This document shows positions 52,468 through 61,689 of a DNA stretch of 64,000 nt, one piece after another (position 1 is the stretch's first letter; the number at the start of each line of letters is the position of its first letter). The notes below the pieces were generated by a model. It did not search any database, was not told where the DNA came from, and saw only the letters and a list, made by a program, of their open reading frames with translations. The stretch is from Pseudomonas fragi (GTDB lineage Bacteria; Pseudomonadota; Gammaproteobacteria; Pseudomonadales; Pseudomonadaceae), in NCBI RefSeq assembly GCF_900105835.1, contig NZ_LT629783.1:372001-436000 (forward strand), in the 5' to 3' direction. The position numbers and the translations under genes are program-made.

Positions 52468-53220
52468 GTGTCCAAGTCAGTCGATGACCATTCACCCCTT
52501 GAGTCATTTTCCATTGAGAGCCCGGCGCCGCTGTATGCGCGGGTCAAGCAGGCGATCACGCAAAAAATCCGTTCCGGGGCCTGGTTGCCCAACTCCAGGC
52601 TGCCGTCCGAGAGTGAACTGCTCACCCTGTTGGGGGTGAGCCGCATGACCATCAACCGCGCATTGCGCGAGCTGACCATCGAAGGGCTGCTGGTGCGCAT
52701 GCAGGGGGTGGGTACATTTGTTGCCGTGCCCAAGGGCAATGCGGCGTTGTTCGAGATTCGCAATATCGCCCAGGAAATCGCTGACCGTGGCCACGTGCAT
52801 CGCTGCGAGGTGATTGTGCTCGAAGAGGTGGCGGCCAAGGCCACGCCTGTGCTGCCGTTTGCCCTGGACGGGGTCAAGCGCTTGTTCCACTCGCTGATGG
52901 TGCATTACGAAAACGAGGTGCCGGTGCAGATCGAGGAGCGCTATGTGAACGCCGAGATTGCCCCTGAGTACCTGCAACAGGACTTCACTCGAACCACGGC
53001 CTATGCCTACCTGATGAACCTGGCGCCACTGACCGGTGGCGAGCATGAGGTCGAAGCGATTCATGCCACGTCGGCGCAATGCCGGCTGTTGAACGTCAAG
53101 CGCAACGAGCCGTGCCTGCTGATTCGCCGCCGCACCTGGGCTGCCCAGGGGCTGGTAGGGTGTGCTCGGCTGGTCTACCCCGGTTCACGCTACCGCCTGC
53201 AAGGGCAGTGCGGCACCTAG
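52468..53220 (+). CDS. GntR-family regulator, HutC-like
   Basis: A 250-residue HutC-type regulator: a winged helix at about 20-85 (LPSESELLTLLGVSRMTINR; LLVRMQGVGTFVAVPK) and a UTRA effector domain at about 95-245 (VQIEERYVNAEIAPEYLQQD; LLIRRRTWAAQGLV). It resembles the histidine-utilisation repressor HutC but the following genes are not hut genes, so this is a paralogue for another substrate. The GTG start has AGGAG five bases upstream. It precedes the CaiB operon by 299 bp. Confidence 0.83.
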   Translation: MSKSVDDHSPLESFSIESPAPLYARVKQAITQKIRSGAWLPNSRLPSESELLTLLGVSRMTINRALRELTIEGLLVRMQGVGTFVAVPKGNAALFEIRNIAQEIADRGHVHRCEVIVLEEVAAKATPVLPFALDGVKRLFHSLMVHYENEVPVQIEERYVNAEIAPEYLQQDFTRTTAYAYLMNLAPLTGGEHEVEAIHATSAQCRLLNVKRNEPCLLIRRRTWAAQGLVGCARLVYPGSRYRLQGQCGT

Positions 53221-53452
53221 GAGGCATGGGTCGCGGGTAGCGGTGTGTTACTCGCGTTACTTTTGGTGCGTTTTTGTTACCTTCCTACCTGCATATGCAC
53301 AAAGTTGCGGCAACTTTTTGCAGTGTTGTCCCGCCTGAGTTTTTTCTTTTAAAAAATATAAATTTTTTAACTGTCTGATTTTAAACATATTTAAATTTAA
53401 TGTTGAAGCTGTGGGCGCAATGCTTGCGGCGTGTTGGCCCCTCACTTGCATT

Positions 53453-53480
53453 CACTTGTACATACAGGTTGGTATAAGTG
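53453..53480 (+). promoter_or_regulatory. Candidate operator of the CaiB operon
   Basis: CACTTGTAC, a 10-bp spacer and GTATAAGTG form an inverted repeat with one mismatch, 40 bp before the CoA-transferase start. The region just upstream (53335-53400) is very AT-rich. TGTAC is a motif common to HutC sites, which makes the neighbour regulator a candidate. Confidence 0.45.
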
Positions 53481-53519
53481 CGCAGTTGCTGCGCTGCTTG
53501 AGTCTTAGAGGGGGGGAGC

Positions 53520-54680
53520 ATGGATAACAATCCGTTTACGCAACAACTGCAGGGGGTGCGGGTGCTGGATATCAGCCGTGTGCTGGCCGGACCTCATTGC
53601 ACCGCCATGCTGGCGGATCTGGGGGCCGACGTGATCAAGTTCGAAGTACCCGAGGAGGGCGATGATGCCCGTCACCTGGGGCCGTTTCTGGATGGCGAAA
53701 GCGTGTATTTCGGCCTGATCAACCGCGGCAAGCGCAGCGTTGAGATCGACTTTAAAAACCCGGCGCAGCGCCAGCGTTTTTATGAGCTGGTGGCCGATGC
53801 CGATGTGCTGGTGGAGAACTTCCGCCCCGGCGTGACGCAGCGCCTGGGCATCGATTTTGACAGCCTCAAGCAGCACAACCCGCGGCTGATCTACGCCAGC
53901 ATCTCCGGTTTTGGCCAGCAAGGGCCGCTGTCAAAGCGCCCGGCCTACGACATTGTGGCGCAAGCCATGTCCGGCCTGATGAGCGTGACCGGTTTTGCTG
54001 CCACCGGCCCCACCCGCAGTGGGGAGGCGATCGGCGACCTGTGTGCCGGGGTGTATGCAGCCTGGGCGATCAGCTCGGCGCTGTTTGCCCGGGAGCGGCA
54101 TGCTCCGGGAGCGCAGTACATCGATGTGGCCATGTTTGATGTGTTGTTCAGTCTGCAGGTGACCGGCCTGTCCAACCTCTATGCCAAGGGCGTGGCGCCC
54201 GGGCTGGTAGGCAATCGGCATCCGGTCTCCACCCCGTTTGACACCTACCGCGCAGCGGATGGCCTGGTGGTGATTGCGGTGGCGAGCAATCGTTTGTTCG
54301 AGCGCCTGTGCCAGTGCATGGGCCAGCCGGAGCTGGCGAGCGATGCGCGCTTTATCGATGACAGCCAGCGCACCTTGCACGAGCCGGCACTGCATGCCGC
54401 CATTGAACGCTGGACCGCGCAGCACAGTGTGGAACAGTTGTGCGACGGCCTGCTCGATGCCGGAGTGCCGTCGTCGCCGGTGTGGGACCTGCAGCAGGCG
54501 GCCAGCAGTGAACATGCCCGGGTCCGCCAGTTGCAGGTTCAACCCGAAGGCGCGGCGCTGGCACTGGTGCCGCAACCGGTGTTCTTCAATGGCCGTAAAC
54601 CTCATAGCACTAACATCGCCCCGCGTCTGGGCGCCGACAACGCCGAATTCGGCTTCAGCAAGGCAGGAGTACACCCATGA
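53520..54680 (+). CDS. CaiB/BaiF family CoA-transferase
   Basis: A 386-residue class III CoA-transferase. The N-terminal GVRVLDISRVLAGPHCTAML and DLGADVIKFEVP are family marks, and the catalytic Asp is D173 (IGDLCAGVYA). Such enzymes transfer CoA to a carboxylic acid from an acyl-CoA donor. The gene has an ATGA overlap with the acyl-CoA dehydrogenase, so it activates the substrate that enzyme then oxidises. Confidence 0.9.
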   Translation: MDNNPFTQQLQGVRVLDISRVLAGPHCTAMLADLGADVIKFEVPEEGDDARHLGPFLDGESVYFGLINRGKRSVEIDFKNPAQRQRFYELVADADVLVENFRPGVTQRLGIDFDSLKQHNPRLIYASISGFGQQGPLSKRPAYDIVAQAMSGLMSVTGFAATGPTRSGEAIGDLCAGVYAAWAISSALFARERHAPGAQYIDVAMFDVLFSLQVTGLSNLYAKGVAPGLVGNRHPVSTPFDTYRAADGLVVIAVASNRLFERLCQCMGQPELASDARFIDDSQRTLHEPALHAAIERWTAQHSVEQLCDGLLDAGVPSSPVWDLQQAASSEHARVRQLQVQPEGAALALVPQPVFFNGRKPHSTNIAPRLGADNAEFGFSKAGVHP

Positions 54681-55819
54681 ACTTTGAAATGACTGCAGAA
54701 GAATTGGCCGTCGTCGACAGTGCCGAACAAGTGGCCCGCGAAGTGATCCAGCCCCTGGCCCAGCACTATGACGAAACCGAAACGTTCTGCCTGGCCAGCA
54801 TCAAGGCATTGGGCGACCTGGGCTGCATGGGCATCAACCTGCCGGAAGAATATGGCGGCCCGGGCATCGGCAGCCTGGCCATGAGCCGCGTGGTGGAAGC
54901 GGTAGCAGGGGCCTGTGCCTCCACCGCGTCGGCCATGACCGCGCACTTCCTGGCCACGGACTCGATCCTGCTGGGCGGCACCGAGGAGCAAAAGCAGGAA
55001 TGGTTACCACGCGCGGCCAGCGGTGAACTGCTTGGCGCCTTTGCCCTGACTGAACCGGCGGCGGGCTCCAACCCGGCCGACATGCGCAGCCGCGCCGTGC
55101 GTGAAGAAGGCGGCTGGCGGGTGCGCGGCAGCAAGCACTACATCACCAACGCCAAGGAAGCCGACTTTATCGTGCTCTACGTCAAGACGGACGCCGAAGC
55201 CGGCCACAAGGGCATCAGCGCATTTATGGTGCCCCGGGGCACGGCCGGTATCACATTCTCCAGCCCGGAAAAAACCATGGGCCTGCGCGGCAGTACCATT
55301 TATGAACTGGCGCTGGACTGCTGGCTGCCGGCGTCGGCGCTGCTCGGTGTTGAAGGTCAGGGTTTCAACACGGCGATGGCGGTGCTGGATCGCGGTCGGG
55401 TAGAAGTGGCGGCCATGTCCCTGGGCATCGCCAATGCGGCATTGCAGGCGAGTTTGAGCTGGGTGCGCGAACGCCAGATCGGGCCCAAGCCGCTGGCGGC
55501 GTATCAGGGCACGCAATGGCGCCTGGCTGATATGTACGCGCAACTGGAATGCGCGCGCCTGCTGACCATGAAAGCTGCCGCCCGGCGTGACAGCGGCGAG
55601 CGTTTCAGCCTGGACTCGGCCACGGCAAAACTGGTGGCCGCCGAATGCGCCGGGTTTATCACTGATGCCGCGCTGCAACTGCATGGTGGTTACGGTTACA
55701 GCCGCGACTTGCCGCTGGAGCGCTATGTGCGCGATGCGCGGATCCTGCGGATTTTTGAAGGCACCTCCGAGGTGCAGAAAATCATCATCTCCCGCGCCTT
55801 GCTCGACGCGGCCAGATAA
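54677..55819 (+). CDS. Acyl-CoA dehydrogenase
   Basis: A 380-residue flavin acyl-CoA dehydrogenase. The signature ALTEPAAGSNPADMRSRAV and a C-terminal IFEGTSEVQK with catalytic Glu361 (the MCAD/SCAD position) are intact. It oxidises an acyl-CoA to the alpha,beta-enoyl-CoA and passes electrons to ETF, whose genes follow in the same direction. It is coupled to CaiB by ATGA overlap. Confidence 0.92.
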   Translation: MNFEMTAEELAVVDSAEQVAREVIQPLAQHYDETETFCLASIKALGDLGCMGINLPEEYGGPGIGSLAMSRVVEAVAGACASTASAMTAHFLATDSILLGGTEEQKQEWLPRAASGELLGAFALTEPAAGSNPADMRSRAVREEGGWRVRGSKHYITNAKEADFIVLYVKTDAEAGHKGISAFMVPRGTAGITFSSPEKTMGLRGSTIYELALDCWLPASALLGVEGQGFNTAMAVLDRGRVEVAAMSLGIANAALQASLSWVRERQIGPKPLAAYQGTQWRLADMYAQLECARLLTMKAAARRDSGERFSLDSATAKLVAAECAGFITDAALQLHGGYGYSRDLPLERYVRDARILRIFEGTSEVQKIIISRALLDAAR

Positions 55820-55895
55820 CCAGCGGCCAAGGATTGGAAAAGTCTTTCCCATAACAACACGGCGCACCCCGGGTGCCAGCCTGAAGGAACTGCTT

Positions 55896-57323
55896 ATGTC
55901 CACGCTCAACCAAGATTCACCGCGGGCCTCGCTGGTCGAACAGCGTTCCATTGATTACATCCCCGAGTCGGAGCGCCACGGGCGACTGTTCAGTCAGTTC
56001 ACCCTGTGGTTCGGGGCCAACCTGCAAGTCACCGCCATTGTCACCGGGGCCTTGGCCGTGGTGTTGGGTGGCGATGTGTTCTGGTCGTTGATCGGCCTGC
56101 TCATCGGGCAGGTGCTGGGCGGCACCATCATGGCGCTGCATGCGGCGCAAGGGCCGAAACTGGGCTTGCCGCAGATGATCTCCAGCCGGGTGCAGTTCGG
56201 CGTCTACGGCGCGGTGATTCCCATCGTGCTGGTGTGCCTGATGTATGTGGGCTTTTCGGCCAGCGGTTCGGTGCTGGCCGGGCAGGCGGTGGGGCAGTTG
56301 GTGGGGGTGAGCGACTCGTGGGGCATCCTGATCTTTGCCGCGCTGATCGTGCTGCTGACCATCCTGGGCTATCGCACCATCCACATGATCGGCCGGGTGG
56401 CGAGCGTGGTCGGGGTGCTGGCGTTTTTCTATCTGTTCTACACCTTGATTTCGCAAAACGACATAGGCCTGTTGCTGAGCAACAAACACTTTGCCCTGAG
56501 CAGTTTTCTGTTGGCGATTTCGTTGTCAGCCTCCTGGCAGATCGCCTTTGGGCCTTATGTGGCGGACTACTCGCGCTACTTGCCAGCCTCGACCTCATCG
56601 CTGAAAACCTTTCTGGCGGTGGGCCTGGGCTCGGTGGTGGGCTCGCAGATCTCGATGGTCTTTGGCGTGTTCGTGGCGGCGCTGGCGGGCAACCAGTTTG
56701 CCGGGCATGAGGTGTCGTACATCGTCGGCATGGGGGCGAGCGGGGCGATGGCGGCGCTGCTGTATTTTTGTGTGGTGTTCGGCAAGGTGACCATCACCAC
56801 ACTCAATGCCTACGGCAGTTTCATGTCCCTGGCCACCATCGTCAGCGGTTTTCGCGGCAACCATGAAATCTCGAAAACCCTGCGCCTGTTTTACATCCTG
56901 CTGATGGTCGGTTTTGCCACCGCACTGGCCTTGCTCGGGCAGCATTCGTTCCTCAAGGATTTCTCGGCATTTATCCTGTTTTTGCTGGCATTTTTCACGC
57001 CCTGGAGCGCGATCAACCTGGTGGACTTCTACCTGATCAGCAAGGAGCGCTACGACGTACCGGCGCTGCCTAACCCGAATGGCCGATACGGTCGCTGGAA
57101 CCTGCACGGTATTGTGGTGTACGCCTTCGGGGTGGTGGTGCAGTTGCCGTTTATCGCCACCAGCTTTTATACCGGGCCTTTGGTGGAGCCTCTGGGCGGC
57201 ACCGATATCTCGTGGATCATTGGCCTGACGTTGCCGGCGCTGGTGTATTACTTCGTGGCGCGCAACTCGGGGCAGTCGGTGCCGGATCAATTGATTTTGC
57301 CTGTCGAGCCCGCAACGGTTTAG
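55896..57323 (+). CDS. NCS1-family permease (cytosine/purine type)
   Basis: A 475-residue NCS1 transporter of the CodB/PurP-like class with about 12 segments. The first conserved blocks are RLFSQFTLWFGANLQVTAIV and ALHAAQGPKLGLPQMISSRV. It starts at ATG (MSTLNQ) with AAGGA upstream. It sits inside the CaiB-dehydrogenase-ETF cluster, so it probably brings in the substrate, a nucleobase-like heterocycle or its carboxylate. Confidence 0.88.
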   Translation: MSTLNQDSPRASLVEQRSIDYIPESERHGRLFSQFTLWFGANLQVTAIVTGALAVVLGGDVFWSLIGLLIGQVLGGTIMALHAAQGPKLGLPQMISSRVQFGVYGAVIPIVLVCLMYVGFSASGSVLAGQAVGQLVGVSDSWGILIFAALIVLLTILGYRTIHMIGRVASVVGVLAFFYLFYTLISQNDIGLLLSNKHFALSSFLLAISLSASWQIAFGPYVADYSRYLPASTSSLKTFLAVGLGSVVGSQISMVFGVFVAALAGNQFAGHEVSYIVGMGASGAMAALLYFCVVFGKVTITTLNAYGSFMSLATIVSGFRGNHEISKTLRLFYILLMVGFATALALLGQHSFLKDFSAFILFLLAFFTPWSAINLVDFYLISKERYDVPALPNPNGRYGRWNLHGIVVYAFGVVVQLPFIATSFYTGPLVEPLGGTDISWIIGLTLPALVYYFVARNSGQSVPDQLILPVEPATV

Positions 57324-57359
57324 GGCTTTTCCATTCAAGTAGCCATAGAGGGAGCAACA

Positions 57360-58109
57360 ATGAAGGTGCTGGCCTGTATCAAGCGCGTGGTCGATTACAA
57401 CGTCAAGGTTCGCGTCAAGGCGGACAACTCCGGCGTTGACCTCGCCAACGTCAAGATGTCGATGAACCCCTTCTGCGAAATCGCCGTGGAAGAAGCCGTG
57501 CGCCTGAAAGAAAAAGGCGTTGCCACTGAAATCGTCGTCGTCTCCATCGGCCCGACCACTGCTCAGGAACAGCTGCGTACCGCGCTGGCTCTGGGTGCCG
57601 ATCGCGCCATTCTCGTCGAGTCCGCCGAAGACCTGACCTCGCTGGCCGTGGCCAAGCTGCTCAAGGCCGTTGTCGACAAGGAGCAACCTCAGCTGGTGAT
57701 CCTGGGCAAACAGGCCATCGACAGCGACAACAACCAGACTGGCCAGATGCTGGCTGCGCTGACCGGTTTCGGCCAGGGTACGTTCGCCTCCAAGGTTGAA
57801 GTGGCAGGTGACAAGGTTGCCGTCACGCGTGAAATCGACGGCGGCGCGCAAACTGTTTCGCTGAGCTTGCCGGCGATCATCACCACCGACCTGCGTTTGA
57901 ATGAGCCGCGTTATGCGTCCCTGCCAAACATCATGAAAGCCAAGAAAAAGCCGCTTGAAGTGCTGACGCCAGACGCGTTGGGTGTTTCGACTGCTTCGAC
58001 CCACTCGACCCTCAAAGTTGAAGCCCCGGCTGCACGCAGCGCGGGTATCAAGGTCAAGTCGGTGGCTGAACTGGTCGAGAAACTGAAAAACGAAGCGAAG
58101 GTGATCTGA
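57360..58109 (+). CDS. etfB: Electron transfer flavoprotein beta subunit
   Basis: A 249-residue ETF beta subunit with clear similarity to the Pseudomonas Etf[21 protein letters not shown], [24 protein letters not shown] ([18 protein letters not shown]) and the AMP-binding loop [19 protein letters not shown]. It accepts electrons from dehydrogenases such as the one upstream and, with EtfA, passes them to ETF-quinone oxidoreductase, which is not encoded here. Note that Pseudomonas often has etfBA beside the ETF-QO gene, so this may be a second copy. Confidence 0.93.
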   Translation: MKVLACIKRVVDYNVKVRVKADNSGVDLANVKMSMNPFCEIAVEEAVRLKEKGVATEIVVVSIGPTTAQEQLRTALALGADRAILVESAEDLTSLAVAKLLKAVVDKEQPQLVILGKQAIDSDNNQTGQMLAALTGFGQGTFASKVEVAGDKVAVTREIDGGAQTVSLSLPAIITTDLRLNEPRYASLPNIMKAKKKPLEVLTPDALGVSTASTHSTLKVEAPAARSAGIKVKSVAELVEKLKNEAKVI

Positions 58110-58111
58110 AC

Positions 58112-59041
58112 ATGACGGTCCTGGTACTTGCAGAACATGATGGTGTCGGTATTGCATCGGCAACCCTGAACACGCTGGCGGCGGCTGGCCAAATCGGCGC
58201 TGACATTCACCTGCTGGTGGCCGGGCAGGGGCTGGGCAGCGTAGCGCAGGCGGCAGCTCAGATCGCAGGCGTGGCCAAAGTGCTGGTTGCGGATAACGCG
58301 GCTTACGCCCATCAGTTGCCGGAAAACCTTGCCCCGCTGATAGCAGAGCTGGGTGCCGGCTACAGCCATATCCTGGCCGCCGCGACCTCCAACGGCAAAA
58401 ACATCCTGCCGCGCGTTGCTGCGCAGCTGGACGTTGACCAGATCTCCGAGATCATCTCGGTGGTCAGCGCCGACACCTTCACCCGCCCGATCTACGCCGG
58501 TAACGCCATTGCCACCGTGCAGTCCACTGCGCCAGTGAAGGTGATCACCGTGCGTGCCACCGGTTTCGACCCGGTTGCCGCCCAAGGTGGTTCGGCAGCG
58601 GTTGAGGCGGTTGCAGCGGTTCACGATGCAGGCACGTCGTCGTTCGTGGGCGAGGTACTGGCCAAGTCGGACCGCCCTGAGCTGACCGCCGCCAAGGTCG
58701 TGGTTTCCGGTGGGCGCGGCATGCAGAACGGCGACAACTTCAAGTACCTGTATGCCCTGGCTGACAAGCTGGGAGCAGGGGTCGGCGCATCCCGCGCGGC
58801 GGTGGACGCAGGCTTTGTACCCAACGACATGCAGGTCGGTCAGACCGGTAAAATCGTTGCGCCACAGCTGTATATCGCGGTGGGCATTTCCGGCGCGATC
58901 CAGCATCTGGCCGGCATGAAAGACTCCAAGGTGATCGTGGCGATCAACAAGGACGAAGAAGCGCCGATTTTTCAGGTGGCCGATTATGGCCTGGTGGCGG
59001 ACCTGTTCGACGCCGTGCCTGAGCTGGAGCAGGCGGTCTGA
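58112..59041 (+). CDS. etfA: Electron transfer flavoprotein alpha subunit
   Basis: A 309-residue EtfA starting two bases after etfB. The FAD-binding C-terminal part is intact ([60 protein letters not shown]). It forms the heterodimer that carries electrons from acyl-CoA dehydrogenase to the respiratory chain. It is the last gene of the cluster, with a small hairpin following. Confidence 0.94.
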   Translation: MTVLVLAEHDGVGIASATLNTLAAAGQIGADIHLLVAGQGLGSVAQAAAQIAGVAKVLVADNAAYAHQLPENLAPLIAELGAGYSHILAAATSNGKNILPRVAAQLDVDQISEIISVVSADTFTRPIYAGNAIATVQSTAPVKVITVRATGFDPVAAQGGSAAVEAVAAVHDAGTSSFVGEVLAKSDRPELTAAKVVVSGGRGMQNGDNFKYLYALADKLGAGVGASRAAVDAGFVPNDMQVGQTGKIVAPQLYIAVGISGAIQHLAGMKDSKVIVAINKDEEAPIFQVADYGLVADLFDAVPELEQAV

Positions 59042-59044
59042 CAT

Positions 59045-59068
59045 CCTGTGGGAGCCTGCTCCCACAGG
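59045..59068 (+). terminator. REP-derived hairpin after etfA
   Basis: CCTGTGGGAG-CCTG-CTCCCACAGG is a perfect 10-bp stem three bases past the etfA stop. It resembles a collapsed REP doublet and may end or protect the transcript. Confidence 0.5.
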
Positions 59069-59199
59069 AAACAACCACCTGCCAGAAGGACAATTTTTGC
59101 CACAATCCGTTTTGTAGTTCAGTAGATGCCAGTGCCGGTAGATGTGTAGATTTCCGACGGTTACAGCCCATCCTTATTACATTGTTTCGAGGGGGAAAC

Positions 59200-59688
59200 A
59201 TGTCGGATAACTTGACCAGGAATCTAGTGAACGCACTTGTACTCGTGACCAGTTTGGCCCCTGCCGGTTCTGTGCTGGCAGATGGGGCAGTCAACGATCC
59301 GTTGTATATAGCCGGCGATTATAAATGCACGGGCTTTGACAGCCATGACGGCGCCTTCAAGGGCGATCTGAGTTTCAAGGTGGATGAAAAATCCAGCCAC
59401 TTCAGCCAGAACTTTGGTGCCTACACGTTCAAGCTTGAAGTTGACCTGGGTAGCGACAAGGCCATCTATACAGGCTACGCCGCGGCCCAGGGCCAGCAAC
59501 TGGCGATGTACTTTGCCAATGACAGCCTGGAGGCCGCCACCGATCGCGGAGTCGGGCTCGCGACCATCACCCGGGACCAGGACAGCAAGGGGCAATACAC
59601 CACCACGCTGCACAAGTCCTATTACCTGCCTGACTACAATGGCGGCGGCCGAGGCACGGAAGTCTGCATTAAAACCCCGCAAGCATGA
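59200..59688 (+). CDS. Hypothetical secreted protein
   Basis: A 162-residue protein with a signal peptide ending near AGSVLA. The mature part (IAGDYKCTGFDSHDGAFKGD; FKLEVDLGSDKAIYTGYAAA; KSYYLPDYNGGGRGTEVCIK) is rich in Asp, Tyr and Gly, with Cys near both ends that may form a disulphide. I do not recognise a family. ATG has GAGGGGG upstream. A strong terminator follows. Confidence 0.6.
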   Translation: MSDNLTRNLVNALVLVTSLAPAGSVLADGAVNDPLYIAGDYKCTGFDSHDGAFKGDLSFKVDEKSSHFSQNFGAYTFKLEVDLGSDKAIYTGYAAAQGQQLAMYFANDSLEAATDRGVGLATITRDQDSKGQYTTTLHKSYYLPDYNGGGRGTEVCIKTPQA

Positions 59689-59695
59689 AATTGAA

Positions 59696-59722
59696 AAAGC
59701 CCCGGGGGTTGTCCGGGGCTTT
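59696..59722. terminator. Bidirectional terminator between convergent genes
   Basis: AAAGCCCCGG-GGGTTGT-CCGGGGCTTT is a perfect 10-bp stem flanked by A and T runs, serving the hypothetical secreted protein on the plus strand and possibly the small gene on the other strand. Confidence 0.8.
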
Positions 59723-59739
59723 CTTGTACGGCGGGGCTA

Positions 59740-60069
59740 TCAGCTGTAGCTGTTAACCTTGACCAGCGCAGGCGCGGTTTGCGCCTTTTGCCAGGTCAGG
59801 GTCAGGGTTTGCAGCACGCGCGCCATGTAGTCGCTATCGGCTGCAGCCTTTTTGCCCACGTAGCCTTGGCCACGGCGGTACATTTTGAGGTGGGCACGCA
59901 TTTGTGGGCGTTCTTCCTCGAATCTGGTTTCTTCCTTGCACGACGTTACAGGATCGATACGCACATCACCGGCATCGCTGATCCACAGGATGTGGTCGTT
60001 CAGCGTGTCTTTCTGGGCAGCGAAGAGTCGAGCCAGCTCGTTAACAGTCGGTTGGTTATTCAGGTTCAT
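59740..60069 (-). CDS. Hypothetical small cytosolic protein
   Basis: A 109-residue protein with no membrane segment and no known motif (MNLNNQPTVNELARLFAAQK; DRxPVTSCKEETRFEEERPQ-like acidic middle). It looks like a stress-type or regulatory small protein, but no family is recognised. A TATGTAGTGCC palindrome at 60174-60202 lies about 105 bp before its start, and the ATG has AAGGAG seven bases upstream. Confidence 0.6.
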   Translation of the reverse strand: MNLNNQPTVNELARLFAAQKDTLNDHILWISDAGDVRIDPVTSCKEETRFEEERPQMRAHLKMYRRGQGYVGKKAAADSDYMARVLQTLTLTWQKAQTAPALVKVNSYS

Positions 60070-60173
60070 GGCTAACTCCTTGACTACTCGTTGATCTGTC
60101 TAATTGATTCGCGCAACTGCACATGCAGCGCTGCGTAGTGTCCATCCAAAGCAGATCTGTCTTGAGTTCGTCA

Positions 60174-60202
60174 TATGTAGTAGTAAAACCCGGCACTACA
60201 TA
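60174..60202 (-). promoter_or_regulatory. Palindrome A: TATGTAGTGCC-type operator
   Basis: On the minus strand TATGTAGTGCCGG, then TTTTAC, then TACTACATA: arms of eight bases around a 13-bp spacer, upstream of the small hypothetical gene. It shares its first 11 bases with the site at 60474. Confidence 0.5.
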
Positions 60203-60473
60203 AAGAGCGTAAAGCGAAGGAGAGCAGCGTGAACCAGGATGCCTGAGTGACATGACGCATCAGCCACAAGCTTCTTGAGGACGTTTCGCTAGCCCCTGTC
60301 GTCTTTGACGCGGACGATCAAGCCAGGTCAGCTTCATCAATTCTGCCTTGTGGGCAGTACCTATCCCGGAACAGCCCGACAGCTCGTCGAGCATGCTTGC
60401 AACAACCCTTTCCAGCGCTTCCGGTGGGGAAGACGTCTGCATAATGCTGGGGGAAAATCGTGCCGTCAATACG

Positions 60474-60503
60474 TATGTAGTGATTATTTTCAGGCACTAC
60501 ATA
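60474..60503 (-). promoter_or_regulatory. Palindrome B: TATGTAGTGCC-type operator with promoter beside it
   Basis: On the minus strand TATGTAGTGCCTG, AAAATAAT and CACTACATA: arms of nine bases around a 12-bp spacer. A TTGACG -35 sequence begins five bases downstream on the same strand, so a protein bound here could control it. Confidence 0.5.
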
Positions 60504-60654
60504 TGTGACCGGCAGGTCGCTTTTCAGTATGCCGGTCACCCCTTGATGCAGACGCAATGCAGGCCGGGTACCGAGTGCGCGCGTGGCTTGCCGGCGCATG
60601 CAATGCTCGGCTCTGCTAGTATCTGCTGCTTTGAAATTGACCCGAGGTACCTTT

Positions 60655-61689
60655 ATGAGCGAGCCGATCCGCCTGACCCAGTACAGCCACGGTGCGGGGT
60701 GCGGGTGCAAGATTTCGCCTCAGGTACTGGAAGTGATCCTTGCCGGCAGCGGCGCACAAAACCTCGACCCCAAGCTGTGGGTCGGCAATGCCTCGCGTGA
60801 CGATGCTGCGGTCTATGCCCTGGATGACGAGCGCGGGGTGGTTTCGACCACCGATTTCTTTATGCCGATCGTCGATGACCCTTACGATTTCGGCCGTATT
60901 GCCGCCACCAATGCCATCAGCGACATCTATGCAATGGGCGGTGACCCATTGATGGCCATTGCGATTCTGGGCTGGCCGGTGCATCTGTTGCCGCCTGAAG
61001 TGGCCCGCGAAGTGATCCGCGGTGGTCGCGCCGTGTGTGATGACGCCGGCATCCCGCTGGCGGGCGGGCATTCCATCGATACCCCCGAGCCGATTTTCGG
61101 CCTGGCCGTGACAGGCGTGGTCAACAAGCGCCAGATGAAGCGCAATGACACCGCCACGGCGGGTTGCCTGTTGTACCTGACCAAGCCTCTGGGCATCGGT
61201 ATCCTCACCACCGCCGAGAAAAAGGGCAAGTTGCGCACCGCCGATGTGGGCCTGGCGCGGGACTGGATGTGTACGCTGAACAAGGTGGGCAGCCAGTTTG
61301 CCAAACTCGACGGGGTCAAGGCCATGACCGATGTGACCGGTTTTGGCCTGCTCGGCCATCTGGTGGAAATGGCCGATGGCAGTCAGCTGACGGCACAGAT
61401 CGAATATGCCAGGGTGCCGCGCCTGGCCTCGGTCGAGTATTACCTGGAACAGGGTTGCGTGCCGGGTGGCACCTTGCGCAACTATGACAGTTACGCCGCC
61501 CAACTGTCGCCGCTGCAAGAGCTGCACAAGCGTGTGCTTTGCGACCCGCAAACCAGTGGCGGCCTGCTGGTTGCAGTGAGCCCGGAAGGTAATCAGGCAT
61601 TCCTGCAAATGGCCAGTGAGCATGGCCTGACCCTGGAGCCGATCGGCCAGTTGGTTGAGCGACAGACATACGCGGTTGAGGTGTCATGA
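60655..61689 (+). CDS. selD: Selenide, water dikinase
   Basis: A 344-residue SelD that makes selenophosphate from selenide and ATP. The glycine-rich start [12 protein letters not shown] carries Cys16 (equivalent to Escherichia coli Cys17) and Lys19, and the [26 protein letters not shown] and [14 protein letters not shown] motifs of the ATP site are intact. It uses Cys rather than selenocysteine. The [13 protein letters not shown] is the family start. It is coupled to mnmH by an overlapping ATGA. Confidence 0.94.
   Translation: MSEPIRLTQYSHGAGCGCKISPQVLEVILAGSGAQNLDPKLWVGNASRDDAAVYALDDERGVVSTTDFFMPIVDDPYDFGRIAATNAISDIYAMGGDPLMAIAILGWPVHLLPPEVAREVIRGGRAVCDDAGIPLAGGHSIDTPEPIFGLAVTGVVNKRQMKRNDTATAGCLLYLTKPLGIGILTTAEKKGKLRTADVGLARDWMCTLNKVGSQFAKLDGVKAMTDVTGFGLLGHLVEMADGSQLTAQIEYARVPRLASVEYYLEQGCVPGGTLRNYDSYAAQLSPLQELHKRVLCDPQTSGGLLVAVSPEGNQAFLQMASEHGLTLEPIGQLVERQTYAVEVS

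Larger units (their letters stand above)
60070..60654. other. 585-bp gap with two TATGTAGTGCC palindromes
   Basis: No clear gene. On the minus strand a 69-codon frame at 60260-60469 (or 60 codons from an ATG at 60442, beginning MQTSSPPEALERVVASMLDE) has protein-like composition but no good RBS. Two near-identical palindromes bracket it. TTGACG and CATTAT spaced 17 bp apart (60469-60441 on the minus strand) form a fair sigma-70 promoter just inside the second palindrome. Confidence 0.4.

Noticed and set aside
56595..58163. Open frame of 522 codons opposite to the NCS1 and etfB genes
   Set aside because: Spans two real genes in antisense, no domain.
60305..60508. Plus-strand frame of 67 codons between hypothetical gene and selD
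   Set aside because: No RBS, overlaps palindromes, no family.
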